Positions 17,052 to 25,020 of a DNA stretch of 48,491 nt are shown here, piece by piece. Both the position numbers and the translations under genes were made by a program. The stretch comes from Paraburkholderia sp. C35 (GTDB lineage: Bacteria > Pseudomonadota > Gammaproteobacteria > Burkholderiales > Burkholderiaceae). The number at the start of each line of letters is the position of its first letter. Positions within the stretch are counted from its first letter, which is position 1. Location: contig NZ_QBUY01000064.1 of NCBI RefSeq assembly GCF_003121405.1, positions 1 to 48,491 on the forward strand. Direction: 5' to 3'. The notes under the pieces are model-generated. The model saw only the letters and a program-made list of their open reading frames with translations, made no database searches and had not been told where the DNA came from.

Positions 17052-18359
17052 TCAGTCGAGCACCTTGCCGCGCGTCTCCGGCATCCGCGCATAAACCACG
17101 AAGCCCACCGCGCACACAGCGGCGACGTAGACCCACAGATAAGGCGCGAGACCCGAACTCGACATGGCCGTGACGATGTACGGCAAGGTGCCGCCGAACA
17201 GCGCCGCCGACACCGCATAAGGCAGCGCCACGCCGGTTGCGCGCACTCGCGCCGGAAACTGTTCGGCCATCACGGTTGCGCAGGTCGCGGCGAAACCCGA
17301 CGAAAGCAGCATGCCGATCGTGACGATGGCGGTGGCGCTCCAGAAGTCGTTGCTGAGAAAGTGCAACGCGGGCCACGCGAACAGCGCCGAACCGCCCGCG
17401 AAGACAAGCAGCACGGGCTTGCGGCCAATGCGGTCCGACAGCTTGCCGATGAACGGAATCGCAATCAGCGAAACCACAATCGACATCACGCTGGCGTTGA
17501 ACGCGTCGTGCAGCGGCAAGCCGGTGCGCAGATGCGCGAGCGTCGGAAACAGCACGAGCCACAGATACACGCAAAGATTGCCCGCCATCGCGATGCCGAC
17601 CACGCGCAGCGCCTCGCGCCGGTGTTCGCGCACGATCACGAGAAACGGATGGCGCGTGTGCTGATGCGTCGCTGCGCTCTTTCTGAAGGCATCGGTTTCG
17701 GCCACGGCCAGGCGCACCCACAGCGCGACGAAACCGAGCAGGCCGGCAATTCCGAAGGCCACGCGCCAGCCCCATGCGGCCATGCCCGCGCGGTCGATCA
17801 TCGACGTGAGCACCGCGCCGATCAACGCAGCCACCAGCACGCCCGCGTTGACGGCGAAGTGTTGCCACGAGCCGGCGAAGCCGCGCCGTGACGGTGCCGA
17901 TGATTCGATCAGAAAGGTCGACGCCGAGCCGAACTCGCCGCCTGCCGCGAAGCCCTGGATAAGCCGCGCCAGCACGAGAATCAGCGGCGCCGCGATGCCG
18001 ATCGATTCATAGCCGGGGCACACGGCGATCACGAGCGAACTGCCCGCCATCAAGGCCACCGATAACGCGAGGCCGTTCTTGCGGCCGTGCCGGTCGGCAT
18101 ATGCGCCGAGCAGCGCGCCGCCGATCGGCCGCATCACGAAGCCGACGGCGAACACCGCGAAGGCAGACAGCAGCGACACGCGATCGTTGTTGGCGGGAAA
18201 GAAGTGCCGCGAGAACAGCGCGGCGAACGTTGCGTAGATGATCCAGTCCGTGAACTCGACGATCGTGCCAAGCGTGGCCGCGACGATGGCTCTCTTCTGC
18301 GCTCGCGTGAGCGGCGCGGCGGCGGATTCGTGGGCAACGCCCGGAAGGATGGTGTCCAT
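17052..18359 (-). CDS. MFS transporter, metabolite:H+ symporter (ProP/KgtP-like)
   Basis: 435 residues with 12 membrane segments. The signature loop GAYADRHGRKNGLALS lies between segments 2 and 3, and GKLSDRIGRKPVLL repeats it between segments 8 and 9. EFTDWIIYATFAALF in helix 1 and RLIQGFAAGGEFGSA in helix 4 place it in the metabolite:H+ symporter group, which imports organic acids, betaines and similar solutes. The ATG at 18359 has GGAGA upstream; the open frame reaches 18479 but the extra part is not MFS-like. It heads a leftward operon with the thiolase and probably imports the acid that the regulon degrades. Confidence 0.88.
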   Translation of the reverse strand: MDTILPGVAHESAAAPLTRAQKRAIVAATLGTIVEFTDWIIYATFAALFSRHFFPANNDRVSLLSAFAVFAVGFVMRPIGGALLGAYADRHGRKNGLALSVALMAGSSLVIAVCPGYESIGIAAPLILVLARLIQGFAAGGEFGSASTFLIESSAPSRRGFAGSWQHFAVNAGVLVAALIGAVLTSMIDRAGMAAWGWRVAFGIAGLLGFVALWVRLAVAETDAFRKSAATHQHTRHPFLVIVREHRREALRVVGIAMAGNLCVYLWLVLFPTLAHLRTGLPLHDAFNASVMSIVVSLIAIPFIGKLSDRIGRKPVLLVFAGGSALFAWPALHFLSNDFWSATAIVTIGMLLSSGFAATCATVMAEQFPARVRATGVALPYAVSAALFGGTLPYIVTAMSSSGLAPYLWVYVAAVCAVGFVVYARMPETRGKVLD

Positions 18360-18477
18360 GCTGTCTCCGTGTCTCTTGTGGTGAGCGAGCGCTTCGCTTG
18401 ACGCGCAGCGCTCGCAGGTCGTACCGGACGGGTCGGCTGAAACGCCTGTTTCGGCAGTCGGCCCGGCACATGGACGC

Positions 18478-18533
18478 ATCGTAGGTTTCGCCGGACACGC
18501 TACGCAAACGACTTTTTTTGCGCTCTCGATTGA
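18478..18533 (-). promoter_or_regulatory. Promoter and shared regulon site upstream of the MFS-thiolase operon
   Basis: On the minus strand TCAATCGA-N13-GTCGTTTG spans 18533-18505. It is followed by a -35 TTGCGT overlapping its end (18507-18502) and a -10 TACGAT (18483-18478) with an 18-bp spacer. The same arrangement occurs before the SDR and CoA-transferase genes. Confidence 0.7.
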
Positions 18534-18581
18534 TATTTTTTGCAGTCAGGGCGCGAGCCGCATGGCGACGGCGTGAGCGGT

Positions 18582-18606
18582 TTCGATTGAGCACAAGTCA
18601 ATCGAA
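18582..18606. promoter_or_regulatory. Dyad TTCGATTGA-N7-TCAATCGAA, candidate high-affinity LysR site
   Basis: A perfect 9-bp inverted repeat whose right arm is the TCAATCGA box of the SDR promoter. A dyad of about this size upstream of the -35 region is the usual layout of a LysR recognition site, with the GTCGTTTG part as an activation half-site. Confidence 0.55.
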
Positions 18607-18653
18607 GCCGCGAAAAAAGTCGTTTGAGTGCGAGGCATCGCGCGCCCTAGCAT
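18598..18653 (+). promoter_or_regulatory. Promoter and shared regulon site upstream of the SDR-hydratase operon
   Basis: TCAATCGA (18598-18605), a 13-bp spacer and GTCGTTTG (18619-18626) are followed by TTGAGT (18624-18629) and TAGCAT (18648-18653), 18 bp apart. The predicted start of transcription is near 18660, about 30 nt before the ATG. Confidence 0.7.
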
Positions 18654-18689
18654 GGGATGCACAGGCTTTTCATTCCATGGAGACACGTC

Positions 18690-19457
18690 ATGAATACATC
18701 CACCCATAACCCTTCCGCCGAGGTCGCCATCGTGACGGGCGGCGCGAAGGGGATCGGCTTTGGCATCGCATCGGCGCTGGCGCGCAAGGGGCGACGTATC
18801 GCGCTATTCGATCTCGACCGTACAGCCCTCGATCACGCTGCGAGCGCACTCGCCGCCGAAGGCGCGGACGCGATGGCGCTGCCCGTCGATGTGACGAATA
18901 GCACGTCCGTCAACGATGCCGTCGATGCAGTTATCGAGCGCTTTGGACGTATCGACGTGCTGGTGAACAACGCGGGCATCGTGCGTGACAAGCGCATCAC
19001 GAAGATGAGCGATGACGACTGGGATGCCGTGATCGATGTGAACCTGAAGTCGCAGTTTCTGTGCTGTCGTGCCGTGCTCGCGCATATGAGCGCGGCACGC
19101 TACGGGCGCATCGTGAACATCTCGTCGCGTGCGTGGTTGGGCGGGGCGGGGCAGAGCAACTACTCGGCGGCGAAGGGCGGCGTGGTGAGCCTCACGCGCA
19201 GTCTCGCGCTGGAATGGGCGAATGCGGACATCACGGTCAATGCAGTTGCGCCCGGCATCGTCGATACGCCGCTGTTTCAGGCCTTCGATGCGGATTTGCA
19301 GGCGCGTCTGAAGAAGTCGGTGCCGGTGCAGCGCATCGGCACGCCCGACGATATCGCGCAGGCCGTGCTGTTCTTTGCGCAGCGTGAAGCGTCGTACATC
19401 ACGGGGCAGACGCTGTACGTATGCGGCGGCCGTTCGCTGTCGTCGCCGAGCGTGTGA
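18690..19457 (+). CDS. SDR family NAD(P)-dependent oxidoreductase, FabG-like
   Basis: 255 residues of the classical short-chain dehydrogenase fold. The dinucleotide motif TGGAKGIGFG is near residue 16, NNAG near 90, and a catalytic Ser is followed by YSAAK (SRAWLGGAGQSNYSAAKGG). In this setting it probably oxidises a 3-hydroxyacyl-CoA to the 3-keto form that the thiolase cleaves. The ATG at 18690 follows GGAGA; an earlier in-frame ATG at 18657 lies at the predicted transcription start and is rejected. The hydratase gene starts 10 bp downstream. Confidence 0.85.
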   Translation: MNTSTHNPSAEVAIVTGGAKGIGFGIASALARKGRRIALFDLDRTALDHAASALAAEGADAMALPVDVTNSTSVNDAVDAVIERFGRIDVLVNNAGIVRDKRITKMSDDDWDAVIDVNLKSQFLCCRAVLAHMSAARYGRIVNISSRAWLGGAGQSNYSAAKGGVVSLTRSLALEWANADITVNAVAPGIVDTPLFQAFDADLQARLKKSVPVQRIGTPDDIAQAVLFFAQREASYITGQTLYVCGGRSLSSPSV

Positions 19458-19467
19458 GGAACCCATC

Positions 19468-20271
19468 ATGACGATTCACTACAGCGTGTCGGAGCATGTG
19501 GCGACAGTGAGCCTGGACCGTCCCGAAGCGCTCAATGCACTCGATCTCGACAGCCTCCAGACCTTGCGCGCGACCCTCGAAGCCGCGCGCGACGATGACG
19601 ACGTACGCGTGATCATCCTCACCGGCACGGGGCGCAAATCGTTCTGCGTCGGCGCGGACCTGAAGAACACGCTGCCGCCTTCGAACAGTTTCAGTTCGTC
19701 GTTCGTGCGGCCGATCGATCGTGCCGCCGCCGAAGGCATCTATGTGCGTCTGATGGATCTGGGTTCGCTGCGCATCTTCAAGCCGGTCATTGCTGCCATC
19801 AACGGCTATTGTCTGGGCGGCGGGCTGGAAATCGCGCTGCAATGCGATTTGCGCATCGCGTCGCGCACGGCGATGTTCGGCTTGCCGGAAGCCGTCGTGG
19901 CGAGCATTCCCGGCGTGTGCGGCATTCAGCTGCTGCAAAAAGCCGTGCCGTCTGCCATCGCGATGAAGATGCTGCTGACGGGCAGCAAGATCGACGCGCC
20001 ATATGCGGAGCGCGTCGGCCTCGTCTCCGATGTGGTCGAGCCGGAAGCGCTGATGGACAAGGCGCTCGAACTCGCGCGCACGATTGCCGCGAACGGTCCG
20101 CTCGCCGTGCAGATGATCAAGAAGATCGCCGAGACCAGCAGCAACGTGCCGCTCGCGCAGGCGCTCGAATTCACGGAACTGGCGTGGGGCGCGATGCGCG
20201 ATTCGGAAGATCGCGTGGAAGGGCGCAAGGCGTTTGCAGAGAAACGCAAGCCGCAATTCAAGGGACGTTAG
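19468..20271 (+). CDS. Enoyl-CoA hydratase/isomerase family protein
   Basis: 267 residues of the crotonase fold. The oxyanion-hole segments are CVGADLKN and NGYCLGGGLEIAL. Both catalytic glutamates of true hydratases are present, in GGGLE and LPE (mitochondrial enzyme positions 144 and 164). The C-terminal RKAFAEKRKPQFKGR is typical. It should hydrate a 2-enoyl-CoA to 3-hydroxyacyl-CoA ahead of the SDR. GAGGA overlaps the SDR stop. Its 3' end overlaps the converging LysR gene by 14 bp. Confidence 0.9.
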   Translation: MTIHYSVSEHVATVSLDRPEALNALDLDSLQTLRATLEAARDDDDVRVIILTGTGRKSFCVGADLKNTLPPSNSFSSSFVRPIDRAAAEGIYVRLMDLGSLRIFKPVIAAINGYCLGGGLEIALQCDLRIASRTAMFGLPEAVVASIPGVCGIQLLQKAVPSAIAMKMLLTGSKIDAPYAERVGLVSDVVEPEALMDKALELARTIAANGPLAVQMIKKIAETSSNVPLAQALEFTELAWGAMRDSEDRVEGRKAFAEKRKPQFKGR

Positions 20272-21163
20272 GCGCTTCGCCTGCCGACAACAGCCACGTG
20301 CGAAATGCGGCGAACTCGGGGTTCGACAGATGCTCGCGCGGATAGATCAGGTAGTACGTGTACGCGCCCAGATCGAGCACGAACGACAGCGGCGTGACGA
20401 GCGTTCCGTCGCGCAGCTGATCGGCGACCAGCACGCGCTGCGCCATCGCGACACCTACGCCTTGCGTCGCCGCGAAGTAAGCGAGGATCGAGCTTTCGTA
20501 GCTCAGGCCGCTCAACGGATTGACGCCCCGCACGCCTGCTGCGTCGAGCCACCTGGCCCAGTCTTCGCGGCGCGCGAGCGAATGCAGCAGCGGCACGTTG
20601 CGCAGCGCTTCGGGTGTTGCGTCGGTGAGTTCGGGATGCGTGCGCAGAAACTCGGGACTGCACACGGGCACGAGTTCGTTCGGCACGAGCCGGTCAAAGC
20701 CCACGTCCGAAGACGGTGCGTGCGAGAGGCGGATCGCTGCGTCTACGTCTTCCGTGTTGAAGTCGACGGGTTGCAGCGAGGTCGTGAGGCTGACTTCGAT
20801 ATCCGGATGCTCGCGATGAAACGTCGACAGGCGCGGCAGCAGCCAGTTCATCGAAAAGGTCGTGTAGCCGCGAATCTTCAGCGTGCGCCGACGGCGTGCT
20901 TCCGTGAGATTGACGGTCGCGGTGCGCATGGTTTCGAAGCCGCGCACGATGTCGGCGAGATAGCGCTCGCCCATCGGCGTCAATGCAATCGCGCGATGGC
21001 CGCGCTCGAACAGCAGCACGCCGAGCTGGTCTTCGAGCAGCTTGATCTGCCGGCTGACGGCAGCGGGCGTGACGTTCAGTTCGGTGGCGGCGAGCTGCAC
21101 GCTGAGCAGACGGCCGCAGACTTCGAAGGCGCGCAACGCGTTGAGTGACGGAAGGGTTCGCAT
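20258..21163 (-). CDS. LysR family regulator, GcvA-like
   Basis: 301 residues. It begins LPSLNALRAFEVCGRLLSVQ, the typical start of the GcvA branch, with helix-turn-helix LAATELNVTPAAVSRQIKLLE and wing LFERGHRAIALTPMG. The effector domain from about residue 90 includes LKIRGYTTFSMNWLLPRLSTF. It lies among the CoA-pathway genes and is divergent from the CoA-transferase, whose promoter carries the shared site. It is therefore the best candidate for the regulator of all three promoters. The effector is likely the substrate acid or its CoA ester (inference). Confidence 0.9.
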   Translation of the reverse strand: MRTLPSLNALRAFEVCGRLLSVQLAATELNVTPAAVSRQIKLLEDQLGVLLFERGHRAIALTPMGERYLADIVRGFETMRTATVNLTEARRRRTLKIRGYTTFSMNWLLPRLSTFHREHPDIEVSLTTSLQPVDFNTEDVDAAIRLSHAPSSDVGFDRLVPNELVPVCSPEFLRTHPELTDATPEALRNVPLLHSLARREDWARWLDAAGVRGVNPLSGLSYESSILAYFAATQGVGVAMAQRVLVADQLRDGTLVTPLSFVLDLGAYTYYLIYPREHLSNPEFAAFRTWLLSAGEAPNVP

Positions 21164-21244
21164 CGAAAAATGGTAGCACGCGCTTCGCGCCGCGCATGCC
21201 CGGAATGCTACGTAGAAGGGCGCTGACGGATGCCTCAGCAAAAC

Positions 21245-21299
21245 TCAATCGAGCGCGCAGCAAATGTCGTTTGAGCGTGGCGGTTGCGCGCCGTATTGT
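21245..21299 (+). promoter_or_regulatory. Promoter and shared regulon site upstream of the CoA-transferase
   Basis: TCAATCGA (21245-21252), a 13-bp spacer and GTCGTTTG (21266-21273) are followed by TTGAGC (21271-21276) and TATTGT (21294-21299) with a 17-bp spacer. It lies 82 bp from the start of the divergent LysR gene. Confidence 0.7.
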
Positions 21300-21337
21300 T
21301 GAATCAAAGGCAATCTGTGAGACTCAAGGAGACAACC

Positions 21338-23356
21338 ATGCTGGACGGTGTGCAAATTCTGGCCTGGGGCAAACGCCGCGCGGTTGGACTGACTGCGACG
21401 CTGCTCGAACGTGCCGGCGCGCAGGTGACAGTAACGAATGCGCAGCCTTCTGCCGATGCATTGCATGATGTGATCGTCGTTTCATCCGACATGTGCGCGG
21501 CAAGCGAAGGAAGCGCAATCGCGGCGTGGAAGGCGGCCGGCACGCATATCGTCTGCGACATCACCGCGACGGGGCCTCAAGGCGCGCGCGCGGACATGCA
21601 CGGCTCCGATGCGCAGATCCAGGCGATTAGCGGCTTGATGGACACAACCGGCTTCGCAGAGGGCGAACCGGTGCGGATCGGCGTGCCGTTCACGGAGCTC
21701 TCTGCGGCGCTGTACGCGAGTGCGGCCATCGCCGCGGCGGTGCGCGTGAAGCATTTGCGCGGCATCGTGCAGAACATCGACGTGACGCTGTTCGGCTGCG
21801 CAGCCAGCGCACTGACGACGTTCCTGCCTGCAGCGTTTGCGCAAGGCACGGTTGGCCGCGTCGGCAATCGTCATCCTGCCTGCGCGCCGTGGAATGCATA
21901 TCGCACGCGCGATGGCTGGATTCTCATCTGCACCAGCACCGAAGAGCAGTGGCGCAAGCTGAGGCAAGCGGCCCGCGTGCCGCAACTCGACGATGCCCGC
22001 TTCGCGACCTTGCGTTCGCGCGTGTCGAATGTGGATGCGCTCGATGCGTTGCTCGAAACGTGGACCGCTACGCTGACGACGGACGAATGTTCGCGCGTGT
22101 GTGAGCAGATTGGCGTGGCGGCGGGGCCGATCGTCGCCGTGGCGGGGCTGTCCCGCGAGCCGAACTTCCGCATGCGGCACGCGGATACCGCGGCGCGGAT
22201 CGACGCGCATGGCATCGACGGCGATACGTATCGGCGGGTGCCGATCTTTGGCATGTCGCGGCTGGCGGACGTCGAGAGCGTTGCGGAAGATGCAGAAGAT
22301 ACGCGTCAGGCGGGTGCCGGGCTTTCTGGATACGCGCAAGGCGCCGGCCCGCTCGCAGGCATCAAGGTGGTCGAGATCGGTCAGTACACCACCGCGCCGC
22401 TGGTCGGCAAGCATCTGGCGGCGCTCGGCGCGGAAGTCGTGAAGGTCGAGCCGCCGGACGGCGAGGTTGCGCGTTCATGGTCGCCCGGTCAGGCGGGCAC
22501 GAGTTACTTCTTTGCTCTGAACAACACCGACAAGCAGGCTATTTCGCTCGATCTGAAGCACCCGGATGATCGCGCCCGTCTGCGCACCTTGGTTGCCGAT
22601 GCCGATGTGCTGGTCGAGAATCTGCGGCCCGGTGCGCTGGCGAAACTCGGCTTTGGGCGCGAAGCGCTCGGCAGGATCAATCCACGTCTGATCTATTGCT
22701 CGATCTCGGGCTTCGGCATGGCGTCCGCTTATCCAGGGCGGCCTGCGTTCGATACCGTCATCCAGGCGATGGGCGGTCTCATGGATCTGACGCGCAGCAA
22801 CGGCGAGCCGGTGAAGCTCGGCGCGTCGGGTGCGGACATTCTCGGCGGGCAGGCGGCGTTGATGGCGATCGTCGCGCGACTCGCCGATACCGCGCGTCAC
22901 GATGGGACGTTCATCGAAATATCGATGCAGGATGTGGCCGCTTGGTGTGCGCTCTTTGCAGCGGGCAATCGGGAGCCGCAGGGCGTCGCCGTGGCCTGCA
23001 TCGACGGTCATGTGTGGCTCGACAGCGATGAGCGTTTCGATGCCGCTGCGCTGGCGGCATGCGCGCGGCAGATGCGCTGCGGTTCGCTGACGCGCGCGTC
23101 GGCCGTTGCTGCGCTGACGAACGCGGCTATCAGCGCGGTGCCTGTGGCGCGCGTGCATGAGCTGATCGAAGACGGCGATTTTCTCGCCGATGTGCTGAGC
23201 GTCGCGCGTGATGCGGGCGGTGGATTCTGGCCCGTTCTCAAGGTGCCGTACCGCCTGTCGCGTACGCCGGCTCGCGTGCGCGCGGTGCCGGGCGCGCCGT
23301 TGCGCGCGTCGGACGGCGCTGTTCCGCGCACGCCAGTCAGCGTGAGCGAGAACTGA
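21338..23356 (+). CDS. Tandem two-domain family III CoA-transferase (CaiB/BaiF)
   Basis: 672 residues made of two CoA-transferase modules. The second (about 345-672) is classical: GIKVVEIGQYTTAPLVGKHL, GAEVVKVEPPDGE, and Asp500 in ASGADILGG aligns with the catalytic aspartate of formyl-CoA transferase. The first (1-340) is divergent, lacks the usual VEPPDGD loop, and has Glu120 (VPFTELSA) at the catalytic position. Family III enzymes move CoA between acyl groups and here would activate the imported acid. AAGGAGA precedes the ATG. Double-length members exist in the family. Whether both halves are active cannot be seen. Confidence 0.85.
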   Translation: MLDGVQILAWGKRRAVGLTATLLERAGAQVTVTNAQPSADALHDVIVVSSDMCAASEGSAIAAWKAAGTHIVCDITATGPQGARADMHGSDAQIQAISGLMDTTGFAEGEPVRIGVPFTELSAALYASAAIAAAVRVKHLRGIVQNIDVTLFGCAASALTTFLPAAFAQGTVGRVGNRHPACAPWNAYRTRDGWILICTSTEEQWRKLRQAARVPQLDDARFATLRSRVSNVDALDALLETWTATLTTDECSRVCEQIGVAAGPIVAVAGLSREPNFRMRHADTAARIDAHGIDGDTYRRVPIFGMSRLADVESVAEDAEDTRQAGAGLSGYAQGAGPLAGIKVVEIGQYTTAPLVGKHLAALGAEVVKVEPPDGEVARSWSPGQAGTSYFFALNNTDKQAISLDLKHPDDRARLRTLVADADVLVENLRPGALAKLGFGREALGRINPRLIYCSISGFGMASAYPGRPAFDTVIQAMGGLMDLTRSNGEPVKLGASGADILGGQAALMAIVARLADTARHDGTFIEISMQDVAAWCALFAAGNREPQGVAVACIDGHVWLDSDERFDAAALAACARQMRCGSLTRASAVAALTNAAISAVPVARVHELIEDGDFLADVLSVARDAGGGFWPVLKVPYRLSRTPARVRAVPGAPLRASDGAVPRTPVSVSEN

Positions 23357-23420
23357 TCGGATGGTGTGATCTAAGCTATGGGCATGACGCCGCGGCTTTC
23401 GCGACACACGGAGGCGGTCG

Positions 23421-24239
23421 ATGAGCCCATCCAGCGACACAGGTTTCACCGGTTCGATTCCCGACATCTACGAGCACTTCCTCGTGCCGATGCTCTTCGA
23501 GCCTTATGCGCAGGATCTTGCCATGCGTGCGGCATCATTCCACCCGTCGCGCGTGCTCGAACTCGCAGCGGGCACGGGCGCCGTGACGCGGGCGATGCTG
23601 GCGTCGCTGCCCGAATCGACGGAAATCGTCGCGACCGATCTCAATCAGGCGATGCTCGACTGCGCGGCGAAACCCGGCACGCGCCGCCCCGTCATCTGGC
23701 AGCAGGCCGATGCCATGCAACTGCCTTTCGACGACGCGAGCTTTGACCTCGTCGTCTGCCAGTTCGGCGTGATGTTCTTTCCCGACAAGGCACGCGCATT
23801 CGCCGAGGCGCGGCGCGTGTTGCGGAGCGGCGGCGTCTTGCTGTTCAACGTGTGGGACGACATCGGGAGCAATCCGCTGGCCGACACTGTAGCGGTCGCG
23901 CTCGGCAAGCTGTACGCGCCCGATCCGCCCCGCTTCCTGCAGCGCACGCCGCACGGCTACCACGATACGAATACGATCGCGCGCGACCTCGCTGAGGGAG
24001 GCTTCGTCGCGCCGCCGCCGCGCATCGAAACTGTCGCCCGACGTGGCCACGCGCCGTCCGCCGACATCGCCGCGACCGCGTTCTGTCACGGCACGCCCTT
24101 GCGCGGAGAAATCGAGGCGCGCACGGGCGCAAGCCTCGATGCGGCGACATCGGCCTGTGCAGCCGCGTTCCGCGAGCGGTTCGGCGATAGCGAAATCGAA
24201 GGGAAACTGCAAGCGCACGTCGTCACTGCACAACGTTAA
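23421..24239 (+). CDS. Class I SAM-dependent methyltransferase
   Basis: 272 residues with the Rossmann-type SAM site VLELAAGTGAVTRAML near residue 46, the acidic loop EIVATDLNQAML, and then ADAMQLPFDDASFDLVVCQFGVMFFPD, as in UbiE/Methyltransf_11 proteins. The substrate is unknown. It starts 64 bp after the CoA-transferase on the same strand with GGAGG upstream, so read-through from that operon is possible, though no metabolic link is evident. Confidence 0.85.
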   Translation: MSPSSDTGFTGSIPDIYEHFLVPMLFEPYAQDLAMRAASFHPSRVLELAAGTGAVTRAMLASLPESTEIVATDLNQAMLDCAAKPGTRRPVIWQQADAMQLPFDDASFDLVVCQFGVMFFPDKARAFAEARRVLRSGGVLLFNVWDDIGSNPLADTVAVALGKLYAPDPPRFLQRTPHGYHDTNTIARDLAEGGFVAPPPRIETVARRGHAPSADIAATAFCHGTPLRGEIEARTGASLDAATSACAAAFRERFGDSEIEGKLQAHVVTAQR

Positions 24240-24258
24240 ACAGGTGAAATAGTGTGTG

Positions 24259-24307
24259 CCGCCAGGGGCAACGATCTGCCCGGGCGCCGCTGCGCCTTAT
24301 CTGGCGG
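24259..24307. other. Long-range inverted repeat in the leader of the glycine-zipper gene
   Basis: CCGCCAG (24259-24265) pairs with CTGGCGG (24301-24307), flanked by GTGTG and CACAC, around a GC-rich 35-nt loop. No T-run follows. It may help end transcription of the methyltransferase gene or shape the leader of the next mRNA. The evidence is weak. Confidence 0.3.
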
Positions 24308-24430
24308 GCCACACGCCGGATCGAAGGCGGAAATTGTTACACCTCTTACTGGAAGGAATGACCGGTGTTACGAAAGCCTTTCAGATGGACGGTTATACTC
24401 GGCGCCGTCTCAAAAACTATTCACTGATCT

Positions 24431-24865
24431 ATGTCAAAGCGAATCATTCAGATGGTGGCCATTGCAGCGCTGACGGCTGCGGCATCGTTGCCGGCAATGG
24501 CCGGCGATATGAACAATGCGCTTGGCGGCGCACTCGGCGGCGTGGCAGGTGCGGCGCTGGGCGGCGCGGTGGGCGGCAGCACGGGCGCTGTGATCGGCGG
24601 CGCGGTGGGTGGCGGCGCAGGTGGCGCGGTGACGTCGAACCGTCGTGAGCGCACGGGCGCGATCATCGGCGGCGCGCTGGGCGGCGGTGCCGGCACGGCA
24701 GCAGGCAACGCGATGGGCGGCCGCAGTGGCGGCCTGGTCGGCGCGGCGCTGGGCGGCGGCGCCGGCTCGGCGCTCGGCGGCAATATCTCGCGCTCGAACT
24801 CGTACGCCGACGACTACTCGCGCGGCTACAGCAAGCGCAAACATAAGCGTCACTATCACGACTGA
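24431..24865 (+). CDS. Exported glycine-zipper protein
   Basis: 144 residues. A signal peptide (MSKRIIQMVAIAALTAAASL, cut after AMA) is followed by repeated GG-containing zippers (GGALGGVAGAALGGAVGG and similar) that can form paired membrane helices or an oligomeric surface. A central TSNRRERTGAI separates two zipper blocks, and the tail is basic and His-rich (YSKRKHKRHYHD). Similar small proteins occur in the envelope of many Proteobacteria with no agreed function. A TATACT hexamer about 40 bp upstream could be a -10 element. Confidence 0.75.
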   Translation: MSKRIIQMVAIAALTAAASLPAMAGDMNNALGGALGGVAGAALGGAVGGSTGAVIGGAVGGGAGGAVTSNRRERTGAIIGGALGGGAGTAAGNAMGGRSGGLVGAALGGGAGSALGGNISRSNSYADDYSRGYSKRKHKRHYHD

Positions 24866-25020
24866 TGAGTCGACGGCTCGCGGGTTCGCCCAGGTAGGGT
24901 GAATCTGCGGGCTGGACGTAACGTCTCAAAGCTCGAACGGGCGCGCCAGCAAACGGCACACGCCTCTGCGACAAATCAACGCACGACATTGCCGCACATC
25001 AAAAACGAGATAAGCGCAAT

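Noticed and set aside
17008..17868. N-terminal extension of the thiolase to 677 residues
   Set aside because: The extra part is the opposite-phase reading of the MFS gene and contains no domain; GGAGG and the family start lie at 17007.
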